32,583 nucleotides of DNA from Chara braunii (Eukaryota; Streptophyta; Charophyceae; Charales; Characeae): positions 1,542,659 through 1,575,241 of the forward strand of contig BFEA01000204.1 in the NCBI GenBank assembly GCA_003427395.1. The letters are read 5' to 3'. A program made the translations under genes and the position numbers. Under the pieces are notes generated by a model. That model did not search any database and was not told the DNA's origin. It worked only from the letters and a program-made list of their open reading frames with translations. Below, in pieces: positions 17,296 to 28,449 of this stretch. Numbering within the stretch: position 1 is the first letter of the stretch; each line of letters opens with the position of its first letter.

Positions 17296-19437
17296 ATGAG
17301 TGAAGCTGCTGGTAGTGAGGAGGAAGAGTTGGTGGAGGATCTTAGGGTTACTTGTAGAGCTGCACTCAGTCGACCTTTGACCTTCCTAGAGATAGGTCCA
17401 GGAGAGGAAAAAGGAGACTGCAGAGAGAAGCCGGGGAGAGGGCGACATTGCGGAGGATGAGAGACGCTGAGGGCAGCGCCAGGGCTAGGAGTATAGCTAG
17501 CACAAGTGTGACCATGGCTACCTCCTCTACCATGCCACATATGTCTTCCCAGGCCTCTTCGTCAGGAATCAGTCAGAGTACCCAAGGCTCCATAAGTCAG
17601 TCTGTTGGCTCATGTCAGTCTGTTGGCTCACAAGTCAGCCAACAACCCCCACTCACGCCAGAGGATTATGAGGTCCTCCAAGCGGAAGCTCTTCATGACA
17701 AGTTGCAACGGTAACTGAGAGAAGTAGAAGAGAGGAGAGAAAGGGCAAGATTGAGAAAAGTCAGATTAGGCACTAGGCTACAGGAACTAAGAGGGTTAGA
17801 AAAACTAGATGAGTCTACATTAAATCCTGTTGATCGAGCGTTGCGTAACTGGCTACTTGGTATGGCAGAAACGCAGGTAGTTCAGCAGGAACTGTTGGTT
17901 GAACTAGTGGCAGACCAGAAACGAATTCTGGCTGCACTTCAGGGACCTCGTCTAGTCATGAGGTAGCCCCAATTTTCTGTAGTTCCCCCTTCGGTTGCAG
18001 GTCCTTCAATGACGTCGTCGCCGATAGGGCAAACCTTCTCGCCTATGTATGGCATACCTCTCTCAGACGGACGACCAGTAGCTAGTGGTCCGGTCCTTAT
18101 TTCTTCTTCTGTACCATCAAGGACAGTGGCAACTACAGTGCCATTGTCTGGACAAGCTCAGGTTAGCACGCAACAACCTGTGTCAGTGGCTATGCAGCCA
18201 CTGCAGCAAACGCCTGGGCAGATCCAACCTATGCAGTGGATGCCAATTATTCCTTTGCCGAGTCCTAAGCCCTTCTCTGGCGTCAGGAAGAAGGACGAGG
18301 ACTTGGATACCTGGGTGAGGACTGTGCCTACCTATGTGAGGCACAAGCTCACAAGGCCAGAGCAAAAAGTTATAGTTGCTGCCTCTTTTTTAGAGGGATT
18401 GACAACACGTCGTCGGTTAAATGGCTTAGTGCAGCAACAGGGCTACGATCAGAATTTCGATGCCTGGGCCCAGACCCAGACATTGGAAGACTTTGTACGG
18501 ACTGTGTACAATAGGTGGCATGACCCTCAAGGGGCTCAAAAGGCCACTGACGTGATCAACAATCTTTGTGCCAAAAGGTACAAGAATGTCCGCGAGATCA
18601 CAGACACCGTAGAACGTCTGCTCGTGGTACCTGGTGTGCGCTACGACCAGCAGGTACTCCTCACAAATTACTTAAGATGTCTGCCTTTCGAAGTTAAGAC
18701 AAAGCTGGTGGATGAGGCCTATGTCGACCAACATAACTTCGCCTCTTTCAGCAAGAAAGCCTTAGATATAGAGGCAAAGCTTGGGTCCGCGCATGAGAGT
18801 CAAGGAGATGGTAGAAAGAAGAGACTTCCCCAAGACTGGAAGAAGAAAGGTCAACTAATGTTCGTCGACCNNNNNNNNNNNNNNNNNNNNNNNNNNNNNN
18901 NNNNNNNNNNNNNNNNNNNNNNNNNNNNNNNNNNNNNNNNNNNNNNNNNNNNNNNNNNNNNNNNNNNNNNNNNNNNNNNNNNNNNNNNNNNNNNNNNNNN
19001 NNNNNNNNNNNNNNNNNNNNNNNNNNNNNNNNNNNNNNNNNNNNNNNNNNNNNNNNNNNNNNNNNNNNNNNNNNNNNNNNNNNNNNNNNNNNNNNNNNNN
19101 NNNNNNNNNNNNNNNNNNNNNNNNNNNNNNNNNNNNNNNNNNNNNNNNNNNNNNNNNNNNNNNNNNNNNNNNNNNNNNNNNNNNNNNNNNNNNNNNNNNN
19201 NNNNNNNNNNNNNNNNNNNNNNNNNNNNNNNNNNNNNNNNNNNNNNNNNNNNNNNNNNNNNNNNNNNNNNNNNNNNNNNNNNNNNNNNNNNNNNNNNNNN
19301 NNNNNATGGGTCAGGGTGACCAAGGAACACTCGCATGGGATAAACTTGGTTTAGACTACGAGGTGTGGAGGGACCGGGTTGCTAGGGGCACATGCATGAA
19401 CTGTGGCAACTATGGCCACACGTCAAGAACTTGCTGA
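17296..19437 (+). pseudogene. Element E gag (nucleocapsid zinc knuckle)
   Basis: A possible start at 17296 (MSEAAGSEEEELVED) shifts frame near 17400-17450. From 17448 one frame runs to the assembly gap with only two stops, TAA at 17712-17714 and TAG at 17964-17966. The N-terminal part is Ser/Gln-rich, then comes a helical charged stretch (LREVEERRERARLRKV), and from about 18230 a Ty3/gypsy-like capsid region (PKPFSG, DLDTWV, FLEGLTTRRRL, RWHDP). After 435 N the knuckle C-MN-C-GNYG-H-TSRT-C lies at 19393-19434, followed at once by TGA. The frame changes across the gap, whose true length is unknown. Confidence 0.78.
18871..19305. other. Assembly gap (435 N)
   Basis: A run of 435 N inside the element E gag. 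The frame differs on either side, so the gap size may not be exact. Confidence 0.99.
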
Positions 19438-19734
19438 GGCAAAAAGGTCACAACGAGGCTAGCCGCTCCAACGGTAGTGGACTTATCCTCGAACCCTGGC
19501 AGTGCTTCTGCGAGCACTTCGCAAGGAAACACCTCAGGCCAGTAGGAGTGTTAGCCAAGTCCAAGAAGTGAGTGCGGAGAGGTTCATGGTTGGGCACACA
19601 CAACCGGTTATTCTTTTCGTGGCGTATGAAAAATCAGACCCTCACACTCGTGGAAATCAGGTTGCCTAATGGGGTCAGCCTTAAGCTGCTCAAGGATTGG
19701 ACCGAGGTCCAGATCCTTGGCAGTTTTGCTCTAC
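19438..19734 (+). other. End of element E and junction with element G
   Basis: After the knuckle, plus-strand sequence continues with a Ser-rich linker (TVVDLSSNPGSASAS) and short frames with no named motif. Minus-strand RNase H homology of G starts at about 19735. The exact junction is not visible. Confidence 0.45.
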
Positions 19735-20368
19735 TAGTTCCTCCTTCAGTTTCTTCCGGAGATCGTAGGAGCTCACAAAGCAAGTCATGTACTTTGGGTG
19801 GCGAGACAATTCATTAGCAACTCGATAGTAACAACCATTTTTGTGTCTCAGTTCAAAAAAAAAAAAGTCAATCTCATGCAACCAGCGGATCAATGTAGTG
19901 GATAAGGTAGTTTGCTCCTTGATCCACCGCAAAGTCTCGTGATCTGAAAAGACTTTAAAGTGGTGACCCAAAAGGTGGTGCTTTCAGTGGTTCAATGCCT
20001 CACGCAAAGCAACAAACTCGCGCATGTATATGGAAGTAGCTACCTTTTCGTTGCGCATGCGTTTGCTGTAGTTCGAGCGGACGCAAGCCATCACCGTCAT
20101 CTTGTTGCAGCATTGCACCAATCTCATATTGGCTCGCATCCGTAGTGACTACGAATGTGAGTTTGGGATATGCAATGCGGAGCACAGGATGACTCACCAA
20201 AGTCTCTTTCAAGACTTGAAAGTCAGTTTCACATGCGTCATCCCATGCATAGGATACATTTTTTCTTGTTAGTCTAGACAAAGGGCGAGCAATGATAGAA
20301 AATCGGGGAAAAAACTTCCAATAGTACGACGCGAGACCAAGAAAAAAACGCAGTTCGCGGACATTCAC
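19735..20368 (-). pseudogene. Element G RNase H and RT connection
   Basis: Frame 20368-20000 holds RFFLGLASYYWKF and TDASQYEIGAMLQ. Past a frameshift near 20010, frame 19971-19690 holds FSDHETLRWIKEQ and VANELSRHP. In relatives the last motif is VADxLSR; here the aspartate is asparagine, removing a catalytic residue. An 11-base run of T in the coding sense (four Phe codons at about 19856-19866) sits where most relatives have a few hydrophobic residues. Homology ends near 19735 before any integrase. Confidence 0.85.
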
Positions 20369-20433
20369 CAGTCGAGGTCAGTTGCGAATGACCTCAACCA
20401 AGGCCTTCAGTAGACAATTGATGCCCAAGGTAG

Positions 20434-21237
20434 CTACATTTCCTTGAGTACGTTCAACACTTGCTCAAGGTGTCTCAAATGCTCCACCATCGATTTGTTG
20501 AAGATCAAGATGTTATTTAGGTAGACAACAACAAACCGATTGATAAAATTGTGGAACACCTTGTCCATGAGACTTTGAAAGGTGGTCGATGCATGCGTGA
20601 GACTGAAGGGCATGATGTTGAATTTGTATAGCCCATTGCGAGTCTTGAATGCAATCTTGTGTTGGTCCGCACGCTTGACCTCAATCTCATGGTAGCCAGA
20701 CTTGAGATCGATTGCACCCACCTTCAGAATCAAGCAAGTCGTCGATGCATGGCAATGGATATGCAGTCTTTCTTGTGATGCCGTTCAAATCGCGATAATC
20801 AATACACATTCGGAGTTTCCCGCCTTTCTTTAGGACAAACAAAACCGGTGCACCAAATTCAGACTCGTTGGGTCTAATCCACCCTTTGTCAATCATCTTG
20901 TCTATTTGTCTCCGGAGTTCCTCCAATCGCCGGGTCCCATTCGGTATACACAACCCTTTGGAGGAATAACACCTTCTATCAACTCGATGTTATGTTGGAC
21001 CGGGCGCACGGGAACCCCGCTTGGTTCGACCAAGACTTCAAGGAACTGATTGAGAAGGTTTTTGATGTTTGCTGGGATTTTCGGGAGTGGAGGATCAGAA
21101 TAAGGTGCACGTGAATCAGACTGCAAATTGACGGCTACGACAATAGGATTTGAAGTGGGACCATTTGGACTAGAAGTAGAAGTAAAAGTAGTTATCGCAT
21201 CATGCAAAGTAGTGCTAACCGCAAAAGTAGAAGGCAC
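20434..21237 (-). pseudogene. Element G reverse transcriptase with YLNN active site
   Basis: Frame 21237-20902 gives the N-terminal part ([17 protein letters not shown]). Frame 20953-20687 gives [17 protein letters not shown] and [11 protein letters not shown]. Frame 20733-20434 gives [18 protein letters not shown] and VVVYLNNILIF. The catalytic YLDD box reads YLNN, so both metal-binding aspartates are asparagine. A small deletion and a frameshift lie between IDDLLD and IDLKSGYH (about 20710-20730). This copy could not polymerise DNA. Confidence 0.9.
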
Positions 21238-21430
21238 ATGGGAAGGTCACACAAAAGCATGTACATGTACTCATCCTCCTTGCGCTTGCACCATTTCTTG
21301 CTGAATTGCATTGCATTAAGGAAAATCACTGAGGATTTGTGCTTCTCATTCAAGAACGCTCATCCCCCTTAGCATCTAGGACCACGAAGAGTGATTCCTT
21401 CCACTCAGTCCTCTTGCATCGGGACTGCAG

Positions 21431-21740
21431 TCAAGCCAACCCAAGGACTGCGTTGAAGGGACAGTTGTCAAGGGCATAGAAGTTCAACTCGTGTGAGACG
21501 ATTTTGTCCTTGTTAAAGGTAGTGCGCACACCTTTGACTGCATGTGTGGATGAGACAACTTCTTTATTGCCTACTTGAGTCCGGCAAGGGGTCTGCAACT
21601 CCACTTGCTTCATTCCCAAGCCCACCTTGCATACTCGTGTGGAAACGTAAGGTTAGTAGTAGCACCACAATCAACCAAAACATGGAGGTAGCGGTGGTTA
21701 ATGAGAAGCTTGAAGAATATTAACTCCATTGTCCCTTGAG
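21431..21740 (-). pseudogene. Element G aspartic protease
   Basis: The minus strand at about 21740-21630 reads FKLLINHRYLHVLVDCGATT. The catalytic Asp is present, but the usual Ser/Thr of D-S/T-G is Cys. A frameshift near 21620 leads into frame 21625-21431, which ends in NCPFNAVLGLA, the LGL(D)W motif of the second half. Confidence 0.72.
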
Positions 21741-21925
21741 CACGCCGATGTTTCATCTCAGCCCAATGCTCTAGGTGATAGTGGAATTCAACCTTCTCAA
21801 ACTCCTCCCAATGATCAACATAAAGGACATTGCATGCATCAGCCTTGGAATCAAACGATGATGGGGCTTCAAGAGAGGACTATTGAATTGAATCAAGTTC
21901 CTTAGAGGAACTACCACTTGTCGGT

Positions 21926-22110
21926 TCAGTCTCCCTTATTGTAGAGTGTGTTGACATCGACCCTACGCCTGATTCTGATTTTCCTGCAGCCTAAGACAAT
22001 CTTGAACTTTATGTCCCAATTTCTGGCAATGCAGGCAACCTCTCTTCTTAATCCTAGCCCTCTAATCGCTTTCACTGCTTTGGAGATCCAACCAAGGTTT
22101 GGTTGCAGCA
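21926..22110 (-). pseudogene. Element G nucleocapsid zinc knuckle
   Basis: In a short minus-strand frame, C-LH-C-QKLG-H-KVQD-C occupies 21996-22037, a canonical CCHC retroviral-type knuckle that binds element RNA. The longer open frame here (22111-21926) is in a different register and is not the coding one. The knuckle frame has no long open context, so gag is broken on both sides. Confidence 0.72.
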
Positions 22111-22283
22111 TCCTCTAGTTTGGCTAGGATTTTGGCTCCTTTGAGGAGTGGAACAAAGTTCTTCCCTGAGTTTCGGTTTGGTCCCTTCACATTGACAGAC
22201 TTTCTAAAGGCATTAAGTTTTTGTTCTTCGTTATTAATGTTAAACTTATGGGCTGAAGAGGAACATGTCGTATCAGCATTCTG

Positions 22284-23587
22284 TTATTGGTCGTCACCAG
22301 GAGTGGGGTCATCTTCATAGGCCTCCTCATCAGCCTCCGACAGGTCGTGCACGATGAAACAGTTGCTGCCTCTAAGCCATCCCCGACCAAAGGCCTTCTT
22401 GTTGCTACTTGTTGTAGAAACAAGGTCTTGTGCCTCGAGACTGACTATATCCTGCATGAAAGGAAGCCAATCGATATAGTTTGTGAGTCTTTTGCCTAGG
22501 CGATAAGTATAGGTAGAGGGAACCACCCCTTTCACCACATCTAAGCACGACTGTGCAAACATCCCTAATTTAGGAGTAGCAAACAAGTTGCTAACATGGG
22601 ACAAGAGATGTTTGATGGAGCTCGACCACTTGTTGTGCTTTAGCTTATCCAACTGAAGCCTTACTCTTGCAGTAGCATGTGGGTCCTTGTCCTGTGGAAG
22701 GAGCAGATCATCAAGTGTGCCAATCGGTGTGGTATGGCTTTAAGCCATTGGGTCAGGTTAATCCTGGTATAGCCCACGTGCATAGCCCGAACTTCTAAGA
22801 AGCCCCGTATGATTGGTTCTACATTGGTTCCTATAATCAAGGACTAAGATACTAAAAATGTTCCCAGCACCTCAAAATAAGATCGCATGCTGCTGATCCA
22901 TGACTCAATGTTATCCTTATCATCGCATTTAGGCGGTATTTGAACCGCCTTTCTGTCCACATAGTGACTACTATAGATGAGACCAGCAACTACTGTCTCT
23001 GAGCTTGGGGCTGCGGCACTTGCAAAATCGTTTGTGTTATTGCTTATTGTAGCAACAACGAAGTCTGCACCTACTGCAAGTCCCGACAGACTGTTAACAA
23101 CAGTCAAAGAAGAAGAAGAAGAAGAAGAAGAGACATGGAGAGGGGCAAGGATAGTCTGGTTAGCATCATTAGAGGCAGGAGGTAGAGGAATAAAATTAGA
23201 GACCTGACAAAGGAGTTCACTGAGCATGTAACAGTCTATTAGAGCACGCACATACTTGACCATATCTTTCTTGACCTCGCTGTCAGGCAAGGAGAGGACA
23301 GTTTTGAAAACAACCTCATGGTTCGAAATACTGGTTCTCCGCTTCTCCTCCTCTGCCTTCTCTTCTCCCGCCAGCGCCTTGTCGTAGAGGACTTGGAACA
23401 ACGGTTTGTCCTCTTTGTTGGCCACATCCAATTGGGCCACAGAGGCCTTTATCGCTGCCATGTTAGAACTACCGGGGTTCTCAGCAGCCATCACGAAAAA
23501 GGATTCAGCAAGTCCCTCAAGATGAGCGCTCTCCCTCTCCCATCTCTCTTTCTCCTCTTGTTGTCCACGAGTCTCCACGGGCATCAA
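22284..23587 (-). pseudogene. Element G gag
   Basis: Frame 23587-22844 (MMPVETRGQQEEKERWERES) is a helical, charged N-terminus, then a Ser/Ala-rich middle with an eight-Ser run, then a Gag-like block, PPKCDDKDNIESWISSMRSYFEVLGT. Frame 22652-22284 continues with HVSNLFATPKLGMFAQSCLDV and an acidic end. The region between (22653-22843) is frameshifted. The start Met at 23587 is plausible because the sequence upstream has no related frame. Family assignment rests on the SWISSMRSYF-like capsid motif and position. Confidence 0.72.
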
Positions 23588-24661
23588 AATATAAACTCAG
23601 AAAAGGAAATAAATTGAAAGCACAAACAAAAAGAAGGTAGAACTCTTAGTTGGAGCGACAATACATTTGGACTAAATAACGTTTCAGCCTGATCAGACCC
23701 AGTACGAAATCCTCTCGAGCCCAATCTGATCAGTTCCATTAACGTACAATAAATGCAGACACCGAGTAACGACATGCAACGATGGAGAATTGAGTGGTGT
23801 ATAGGGTGCAAGCCAAGCCACGGACTGTGCAGTAAAAGTGCACAAAATGTCTCTGTCGAGATCCCCTTGGCAGTGAGTCCTCTAACCAAAAAAAAGGAAA
23901 CTCGGAATTCCAGACAGAAAGAGAATGAAATTACGTCAACAGATTTGGGCCTAAGGGCCCTTCTTGCTTGGGCTTGGTCCCGCTGGGTACCTAAGGGTCC
24001 TACGTAGGTCGTGACCGAGTCCCAACCAAGAGGAGTCCCACATGGACCTACTTTCTGCCTCGTCCGAACTGAGAAAACGAATTTCAACCTTAGAGAGAAC
24101 CTACTAACTACAGTCGTTCAAAGATAAAAAAGGTGAAGCACTTTAGAAAGATATGGCACTCAAATCAAGATACTTCATCTCTCCATCCATCAGGTGAGAA
24201 AGCAGTTTGCATACTCATTCACACAATCAAGATCACAGAGGAGTAGGAAGAGAAACCCAGAATTACCCCAACAGGACAATCAATACCATGCACACACACA
24301 CATACACACATGGGTATCCTGTAGGTGCACAACACTTACATGAGTGACCTGAGCTTCGAGATGACGTAGAACCCACCCCCCTCTCGTATGGTCCTCCTGA
24401 CCTCCTTAGAGTGACCCGTACACTAGTGTCCTATCTACTGGGAGGGTCTGACTCCAACACCAAGTACAATGCTGGATCCCCCGCCGTTGTTGTCCGTCGA
24501 TGCAGGATGGGTACTTCCCTCATGCTCGCCTACTTGAGGGAAACCCTTAAGTCGCCAAGTGTCACCCTTCGGTCAGATTCCAGGTGCGAGTGCCTCTCAC
24601 AGTTGCCTCTCCCAAATTGTTGCACGAAGGCTTCTTGAAGTGTCTCGCCACCCCAAACTTA
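23588..24661. other. Unassigned interval between elements G and H
   Basis: Probably the leader and perhaps part of the LTR of element G (minus), but no primer-binding site or matching second LTR could be found. A (CA)n tract lies at 24291-24310. A minus-strand open frame at 23584-24087 has no recognisable domain and is compositionally like untranslated sequence. The right edge is fixed by the start of H's LTR. Confidence 0.35.
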
Positions 24662-25640
24662 TGCAAGGAAAATGAGCAGTGGCGAGATGACAATATCCAG
24701 AATGCACAATCACATTGAAGGCCAGATAGTATCACAGTATCCAGAAAGTAGAAATGCACCAATATAACACCAATGAAGAATCGTAACGGTGAAAACCAAT
24801 GTCAATGAGAGTTTGCTCTCGCCACCACCAACATGAGTGTCCAGGTCCTATCTCCCTACTTGTCGCTCAGTGCCCAGCCTACTTCCTACACAGCTACAAT
24901 CTGCCTACTAATTGAAAATGCAACTTTTGACGTCAGCAGCCCACGAAGTACTTGAAAATGTCGCACAATGCAGACCATAGCCGATACCAGGTATGTGCCC
25001 TCACATCATCATCATCATCATCCTTCTCTCTCTCCCCTGACTACTCCCACGTCTACACCCGAAGACCACCCCTGCTTCTCACTGTAGTCCAAGCCCATCC
25101 AGCTATGGAGGCTGGGCTATGGCGCTGCCCTCAGCAGCGCCCTGCTCCCTGCACGACCGCACGAGCTAGCACCTTGCCTCTCAGCGCCAGCAGCAGCCCA
25201 CGAGCATCCGCTCCAGCAGCGCTGCCGCCAGCATGCAACTGTTGAATGCTTGGCCAGGCAGCGAGCTCTTTCCTATATGGAAAGAGCCTGCCTCTCTCGG
25301 CGGCCTGGCGGGCCTGGGCCTCTGCCCAGAAGCTTCCGGTAGGCCCCAGGAGGTTGTGCCTCTCATGTTGCTGCTGGGCCTCCGTTCAGTTGGGCCTCCC
25401 AACTGCCTGTGTATGAGGCTGCGATTCTCGCCCAGGGCCTGCATTTTTGGAAAGGCCTGGAAGGTCGTGGAATGTCTTGCTGCTCGGCCTGTGTTTCCCT
25501 CAACCAACTGGCGTGTCGAAACTGCCTAACCCCGAATACGAAATTGGCAATTGAGGGCCTCTCATGATTTGTTAGGCCCGCCTTCACTTAGGGCGGGCAC
25601 ATCTACAGCAGGGGGCCCTTAGGCCTCGCAAATCCTCGCA
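24662..25640 (-). mobile_element. Element H 3' LTR
   Basis: On the minus strand it runs from TGCGAGGATT to TTCCTTGCA, 979 bases. It is preceded by a polypurine tract and, further upstream, H's chromodomain. It is an uninterrupted counterpart of the E LTR (13844-16018 without 14668-15836 and the duplicated target). The left-flanking bases 24657-24661 (ACTTA) would be the target duplication, but the other end of H is not in the window. Confidence 0.88.
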
Positions 25641-25660
25641 TTCCCTCCTCCTTTTCTTTG
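25641..25660 (-). promoter_or_regulatory. Element H polypurine tract
   Basis: The minus strand reads AAAGAAAAGGAGGAGGGAA directly before the LTR start, the expected site for plus-strand DNA priming by a Ty3/gypsy RT. Confidence 0.85.
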
Positions 25661-25680
25661 ATAGTCCTCTGAGAAGTCTT

Positions 25681-27096
25681 CTAATCTGCAGGCATCTTCC
25701 CCTTGAGTTCTCTTTCACAGCCTGCAATAACTTGAGGTGTTGTTCGCATGAGTTCTTCTCTGGTGAACCACCGATCCTCGCTGGGATCCAGATGATGTCT
25801 GAATCTGACGCGGTATTGCATTCTTGGCTTAGGAGGGCGGCCTCTGCCCGGCGGTTCAGGCACTGACATCACTTGATGCTCCACAATTTCATCGATGTCA
25901 ACTTCACCATCCATGGTTGGGGGCAGCATTGACCGTCTGGAAGGAAATTGTGCAGTTTCTGCGAAAGGTGCTAGCTTTGAGGCGTGAAATATTGGGTGTG
26001 TGCGTAAGTGAGGTGGGACGTGAATCACATAGGAAGGTTCGTCTATCTGATCCCCGACTATGTCTAGGACCTCCCAAGGACCGAAGTAATGTGGCATCAG
26101 TTTACGAGATATGCACAGCTCTTGACCCAGTTCGGATGATTTGACCTAGACTCTATCACCTACCTGAAAGTTAGAGGGTCGTCTATGCTTATTCTCAGAT
26201 GCAATCATAGCATCCTGAGATTTCCTAATTTGCTCAACGGCTTGCTGCAGCATCTGCTCGTATTTGACAACAAACTCTATGCTGCCAGGTGTTGTAGTGG
26301 GCTGTCTTTCTGGTAGCAGAAAGTCAAGTGTCGTTTTGGACTTCCAACCAAGGTGCAGTTGGTTGGGAGTCATACCAGTAGTACTGTGCACAACATTGTT
26401 GTACAGGCTGGCGACGAGAGGTAACTTCTCGTCCCAGTCATCCTGACTTGGCTTAATACAATGCCGAAGCAGGTGCTGTACTACTTGGTTCATCTGTTCT
26501 GCCTGGCCATTGGACTCAGGGTGGTTCCCTGACGTCATTTGTAGCTTGGTGCCCATCTGCTCAGCGGTTGACTGCCACAACTCACTGGTAAATCTTACAT
26601 CCCTATCACTCACTATTGACGTAGGGAGTCCAAAATCCTGAACCCAGTTATCGAGAAACAATTTGATGATATAGTCCATTTTAGCAGTCTCTGGCATAGT
26701 GATAAGTCTTGCATACTTGGAAAAGCGGTCCACTATGTCTCTTGCCTGTCCTGCTGGTCACAAGAGTATCCATGAAGTCCATGGATACACTCTGACCAGG
26801 ACCTTCAGGAATCGGCAAGGGCTTGAGAAGCCCCAGTGGAGCCTGAGTCCTAAGTTTGCCTCGTTGACAAACATGGCAGGTTTCTACGTACCTTTTAGCA
26901 TCCTACATCATAGAGGGCCACCAAAATCTCTGCACTAAGTTAGTTGAAGTCTTCTTATAACCAAAATGACCAGTTGCATCATGACATTCTCCTAAAAATA
27001 AACTACGCAAAGACTCTCTATTCAGAACACACAGTCTTTTATTCCCTGCCTTTGCAAGAAACAGTAAGCCATCTACCATCGTAAATTCATCGGAGG
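25681..27096 (-). pseudogene. Element H integrase with C-terminal chromodomain
   Basis: The N-terminal zinc domain shows HDATGH then CHVC near 26890-26990, with a TAG between them. The core (26733-26146, starting at a non-ATG codon after a frameshift) has VDRFSKY, VSDRDVRF and SNGQAEQMN. These supply the D, D, E triad for cDNA insertion. A TAG follows VGDRV. The C-terminal frame 26097-25681 has PHYFGPWEVL and DPSYVIHVPPHL-like motifs. It then has a chromodomain-like block (VDIDEIVEHQV, YRVRFRHH, EDRWFTREEL), which in chromoviruses directs insertion to chromatin marks. It is broken by two stops and one frameshift. Confidence 0.9.
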
Positions 27097-27735
27097 TTAC
27101 CTTATCCTTCGCTTGAAATCTACGAATGATCTCTCAGACATGACTGGATCTTGTTGATAGGATTCCACAAAGGATTGAGTTACATCGTCAGATATACCAA
27201 ACTCAGTCACTAGTGCGCCCAGATTATCTGCCCTTCGCGATAGTGCATCAGCCACTTTGTTGTGTTCTCCCTTGATTGGATCAAGTTGATAGTCATACAT
27301 GTCTATCACTTGAATCCACCGCTTAAGTGCGTCAGAGAGTATAGGTTGTGTCTTGATCCAGCGCAAGGTCTCATGGTCAGATCTCAAGTAGAAGAATTTG
27401 CCTAGGAGGTAGTGTCTCCAATGGACCAGCGCTCTGTAGAGGGCATAGAGCTCACGCTCATACGTGGACTTTGCTAGCTTTTGAGACGGCATCTTCTTAC
27501 TCATATACTCGATGGGTCTCAACTTTGGCCCCTCCTTTTGGGCAAGGACCGCGCCTATGCCATATTGGCTGGCGTCTGTGGTCACGACAAATTGCTTATC
27601 AGGATTCGGAAGTTTAAGGACTTTGTAGTGTGTCAGAGCATACTTCAATTTCCTGAAACTTGCTTCACACTCTTCAGTCCACTCCCAAGGGGTGTCAAGT
27701 CGAGTTAGATCTGTTAATGGGGAGGTTTTTAACAA
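27097..27735 (-). pseudogene. Element H RNase H
   Basis: Frame of 212 residues containing, in order, [40 protein letters not shown] and HNKVADALSRRA. These carry the expected D, E, D, D catalytic residues, so the domain itself looks intact. It degrades the RNA strand during reverse transcription. It is separated from RT by a frameshift within the connection region (about 27710-27790, where RSFLGMTGYYRPF lies in another frame). Confidence 0.88.
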
Positions 27736-27787
27736 ACGGACGATAGTAGCCCGTCATCCCCAAAAACGATCGGACCTCAGTAACAGT

Positions 27788-28440
27788 CTAAGGTCTGGGC
27801 CAGTCCCGTATGCTGGCCACTTTGGCATCGTCCGGCCTCAACCCATCCGCAGAGATTTCATGACCCAAGTACAAGATCTTTGTGCGACCGAACTCGCATT
27901 TCTCCAAGTTTACCTTGTACTGGTGCTGTCTTAGGAGACCTTGCACTATTTTCAAGTGCTCAACGTGCTCCTCTACAGTCTTACTAAAGATAAGGATATC
28001 GTCGAGGTACACGACGATAAACTTGTCTAAGTACTCATGAAATATCCTATTCATGGCGTGCTGGAATGTCCAGGGGCATTGCATAGGCCAAAGGCCATCA
28101 CCACAAACTCGTACAGACCGTACCTGGTCTAAAAAGCGGTTTTGTGTTGGTCCTCATGTCTAATGGCAATTTGATGGTATCCGGACTTTATATCTATCTT
28201 AGTGAAGTACCGACATTCCTGCACTCTATCCAATAGGTCGTTGATGCGGGGTAGGGGCTCTACATTCTTAACAGTCATGGCATTGAGGCCCCTATAGTCA
28301 ATGCATATCCTTAAGGTACCTCCCTTCTTAGGGACAAATAAGACTGGCACACAGTAAGGGGAGGTACTAGGCCGAATCCATCCCTTTTCTGTGAGCTCCT
28401 TGAGCTGGCGGCGGAGCTCATCCAACTCCGCAGGAGACAT
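27788..28440 (-). pseudogene. Element H reverse transcriptase
   Basis: Frame 28440-28129 has [31 protein letters not shown] and [12 protein letters not shown], then a TAG right after HKTAF. The frame continues (TRYGLYEFVVM) to a frameshift near 28075. Frame 28084-27788 then has VVYLDDILIFSK, LYLGHEI and IRDWPRP. The YLDD box is intact. One nonsense codon and one frameshift inactivate it. Confidence 0.9.
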
Positions 28441-28449
28441 CCTATAGAT

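Larger units (their letters stand above)
19735..23587 (-). mobile_element. Element G: truncated Ty3/gypsy retrotransposon
   Basis: Minus-strand order is gag (23587 down), CCHC knuckle (21996-22037), protease (about 21740-21431), RT (21237-20434) and RNase H (20368-19735). Integrase and 3' LTR are absent, and no 5' LTR or primer-binding site was found to the right. Its RT and RNase H have catalytic substitutions, and frames are broken in each domain. It is a different family from A and H: gag has DNIESWISSMRSYFEVLGT and the protease reads DCGATT. Confidence 0.82.

Noticed and set aside
18748-19336. Long frames across 18871-19305
   Set aside because: They are artefacts of the run of N.
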